A stretch of 64,000 bases of DNA from Acuticoccus sp039034015 (GTDB taxonomy: Bacteria > Pseudomonadota > Alphaproteobacteria > Rhizobiales > Amorphaceae), in the NCBI GenBank assembly GCA_039034015.1, contig JBCCBM010000011.1, forward strand, positions 59,779 to 123,778, in the 5' to 3' direction. The notes under the pieces were generated by a model. That model had not been told where the DNA came from. It saw only the letters and a list, made by a program, of their open reading frames with translations, and ran no database searches. A program made the position numbers and the translations under genes. The first letter of the stretch is position 1. Each line of letters opens with the position of its first letter. Of the stretch, positions 61,990-64,000 are shown one piece after another.

Positions 61990-63217
61990 CCCAGCCGCTG
62001 CCGCCCGCGCGCTCCTTTGCGCGGAGGCCGTCTCGACCCGCGCGGGCAAAGTCTTTGCCCTCATCGAAGACGGGCGCTCCGACCACTTTTCGCTCAACCG
62101 CGACGCGATGCCGGCGCTGGCCGAAAGCGTCGCCGCCCTCACGCGCGAGCGGTTTCCGGCGCTGCGCGTCCCCCTCCACGCCCGCTGGCGCCACTTTGAG
62201 ATCGGCGGGACGGACCGCTTTGCCCAGCTTGCCCGTGTGCGCGGCTGGAAAGCGCCGGAGGACGCCGCCCGCGCCATGGGCGACCTTGCCATCGTGTCCG
62301 TGCTTCTGGACGCCGGCGCTGGCCCCCGCTGGCGCTACCGGGAGGCCGCCACCGGCACAGTGATCGGCCGCTCCGAGGGTTTGGCGCTGGCCTCGCTCGC
62401 GATGTTTGCCTCGGGCGCCTTCTCCGCCGTGCCCGCGGACCCGCTGCGGGCGGACGCCGAAGCGCTGTCGGCGCTCAGCGCGGACGAATTTGCCGCCGGC
62501 TTCCAGATCGACGCCAAAAACCCCCTGGACGGGGCCGAGGGCCGCCGCGCGCTTTTGGCCGCCTGCGCCGAGGCGCTGCGCACCGCGCCCGACATCTTTG
62601 CCCAGGAGGATGACCCGCGCCCGGGCGGCATCATCGATGCCCTTGCCGCCGAGGCGAACGGCGGCACCCTCCCCGCCTCCGCCATCCTGTCAATGGTGCT
62701 GGAAGGCCTTGCCCCCATCTGGCCAAGTCGGATCGAGATCGAAAACATTCCGCTCGGCGACACCTGGCGCCACCCGGCCCTTGCCGACGACACGCCCACC
62801 GGCGACCTCGTCCCCTTCCACAAGCTCTCAACGTGGCTTTCCCTCTCGCTCATCGAGCCCCTTGATGTGCGCGGCATCACCGTCACCGACCTCGACGCAC
62901 TCCCCGGCCTTGCCGAGTACCGCAACGGCGGCCTTTTCGTGGATGGCGGCGTCCTTGCCCTTCGCGACCCGGACGCTGCCGACCGCACCCACACCGTCGA
63001 TGAACCACTGATTGTCGAGTGGCGCGCGGCGACCGTCGCGCTCCTGTCTGCCATCGCGCCCATGGTGCGCGACATTCTTGGAGCGGACCAAAAGGCCCTC
63101 CCCCTTGCCGCGATCCTTGAGGGGGGCACGTGGCTGGCCGGCCGTCAGCTTGCCATGGCCAAACGGCCCGACGGCAGCCCCCCCATTTCGATCAAGAGCG
63201 ACGGCACCGTCTTTTAA
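61982..63217 (+). CDS. URC4/DUF1688 protein (uracil catabolism)
   Basis: A 411-residue DUF1688 protein, the URC4 family. N-terminus LLCAEAVSTRAGKVFALIED, then LRVPLHARWRHFEIGGTDRF and later VPFHKLSTWLSLSLIEPLDV and LPGLAEYRNGGLFVDGGVLA are characteristic. URC4 is needed for uracil breakdown in yeasts that lack the reductive pathway; the exact step is thought to follow URC1. It overlaps the URC1 gene by 8 bp and precedes upp by 13 bp. Confidence 0.87.
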   Translation: MSDPAAAARALLCAEAVSTRAGKVFALIEDGRSDHFSLNRDAMPALAESVAALTRERFPALRVPLHARWRHFEIGGTDRFAQLARVRGWKAPEDAARAMGDLAIVSVLLDAGAGPRWRYREAATGTVIGRSEGLALASLAMFASGAFSAVPADPLRADAEALSALSADEFAAGFQIDAKNPLDGAEGRRALLAACAEALRTAPDIFAQEDDPRPGGIIDALAAEANGGTLPASAILSMVLEGLAPIWPSRIEIENIPLGDTWRHPALADDTPTGDLVPFHKLSTWLSLSLIEPLDVRGITVTDLDALPGLAEYRNGGLFVDGGVLALRDPDAADRTHTVDEPLIVEWRAATVALLSAIAPMVRDILGADQKALPLAAILEGGTWLAGRQLAMAKRPDGSPPISIKSDGTVF

Positions 63218-63230
63218 CGAGAGCGACTTG

Positions 63231-63866
63231 ATGAGCACCGCATCCGTCACCGTCATCGACCACCCGCTGGTGCGCCACAAGCTCACCCTGATGCGCGAGA
63301 AGTCGACCTCCACCGCAAGCTTTCGCCAGCTTCTGCGCGAGGTGGCGATGCTGCTCTGCTACGAAGCCACGCGCGATCTCGACGTGGAGCTTGTCGACAT
63401 CGAGACGCCCCTGCAGCCCATGAAGGCGCCGCAACTGTCGGGCAAAAAGCTTGTGTTCGCCTCCATCTTGCGCGCCGGCACCGGCCTTCTGGACGGGATG
63501 CTCGACCTTGTGCCGGCCGCCCGCGTCGCCCACGTCGGCCTCTACCGCGACCCCCAAACCCTCTCCGCCGTCGAATACTATTTTAAGGCCCCCGAAGATC
63601 TGGCCGAGCGCCGCGTCATCGTCCTCGACCCGATGCTCGCCACCGCCAACTCAGCGATTGCCGCGGTGGACCGCCTCAAGGAAGCCGGCGCCAACGACAT
63701 GCGCTTTGTGTGCCTTTTGGCCGCGCCCGAGGGTGTCGACAATTTTCATGGCCACCACGCCGACGTCCCGATCGTCACAGCGGCGATCGACGAGTGTCTG
63801 AACGAGCACGGCTACATTGTGCCCGGCCTTGGCGATGCCGGTGACCGCATGTTTGGGACGAAGTAG
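63231..63866 (+). CDS. upp: uracil phosphoribosyltransferase
   Basis: A 211-residue enzyme that makes UMP from uracil and PRPP. N-terminus VTVIDHPLVRHKLTLMREKS, the RAGTGLLDGMLDLVP loop, the PRPP motif VIVLDPMLATANSAIAA and the uracil-binding C-terminus YIVPGLGDAGDRMFGT are all present. As last gene of the operon it would feed UMP to the URC1 homologue (the URC6 role in yeast). ATG 63231 follows GAGAG. Confidence 0.94.
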   Translation: MSTASVTVIDHPLVRHKLTLMREKSTSTASFRQLLREVAMLLCYEATRDLDVELVDIETPLQPMKAPQLSGKKLVFASILRAGTGLLDGMLDLVPAARVAHVGLYRDPQTLSAVEYYFKAPEDLAERRVIVLDPMLATANSAIAAVDRLKEAGANDMRFVCLLAAPEGVDNFHGHHADVPIVTAAIDECLNEHGYIVPGLGDAGDRMFGTK

Positions 63867-63870
63867 GGAA

Positions 63871-64000
63871 GGGCCAGAGGGCCAGAGGGCCAGAGGGCCA
63901 GAGGGCCAGAGGGCCAGAGGGCCAGAGGGCCAGAGGGCCAGAGGGCCAGAGGGCCAGAGGGCCAGAGGGCCAGAGGGCCAGAGGGCCAGAGGGCCAGAGG
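63871..64000. repeat. 9-bp tandem repeat at the window end
   Basis: The unit GGCCAGAGG repeats about 14 times without change, from 5 bp after the upp stop to the last base of the window. It may continue beyond. Such an array at a sequence end may mark a contig break or a slipped-strand repeat. Confidence 0.9.

Overview
The window is high-GC DNA from an alphaproteobacterium, probably a heterotroph of the Rhizobiales/Rhodobacterales type. This is inferred from the beta-hydroxyaspartate-cycle genes, the TRAP transporter, the many ABC importers and the C-P lyase locus; no species is claimed. Genes are tightly packed and often joined by ATGA or TGATG overlaps.

Region by region: (1) 1-10.6 kb, + strand: the end of bhcA, then bhcB-bhcC-bhcD (glyoxylate assimilation by the beta-hydroxyaspartate cycle), a three-gene TRAP transporter and a hydantoinase/oxoprolinase A-B pair. 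(2) 10.6-15.3 kb, - strand: a vanadium haloperoxidase operon with a DM13-domain protein and unknown proteins. (3) 16.0-22.0 kb, - strand: a PHP-domain hydrolase followed by a complete peptide-type ABC importer behind a good Pho box. Divergent from it, 22.2-28.0 kb: phnG-H-I-J-K-L, a hexapeptide acyltransferase and a PhnF-like GntR regulator (C-P lyase). Then 28.1-35.5 kb: a second peptide-type importer with two paralogous binding proteins and a second GntR regulator. (4) 35.7-41.0 kb: a Ugp-like ABC importer with a calcineurin-type phosphodiesterase, behind a candidate Pho box and containing a striking 57-bp tandem double-hairpin repeat. A convergent sugar/polyol-type ABC operon with a HAD phosphatase and a TIM-barrel isomerase follows (41.0-46.9 kb). 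Together regions 3 and 4 look like an organophosphorus-scavenging island.

(5) 47.36-59.47 kb: a 12.1-kb mobile element in a tRNA-Gly gene, flanked by a 49-bp duplication of the tRNA 3' part. It carries a primase-helicase with a probable iteron origin, a repressor with operator, terminase small and large subunits, portal, a protease-capsid fusion, a gpW-like connector, a DUF2190 protein, an excisionase-like gene and an integrase broken by one in-frame TGA. It has no tail or lysis genes, so its make-up is that of a capsid-forming phage satellite rather than an ordinary prophage. I consider this the most exciting system in the window.

(6) 59.5-64 kb: glucokinase (-), then a uracil-catabolism (URC) operon: a URC1-type GTP cyclohydrolase II homologue, URC4/DUF1688 and uracil phosphoribosyltransferase, behind a near-consensus sigma-54 promoter. 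The window ends in a 9-bp tandem repeat.
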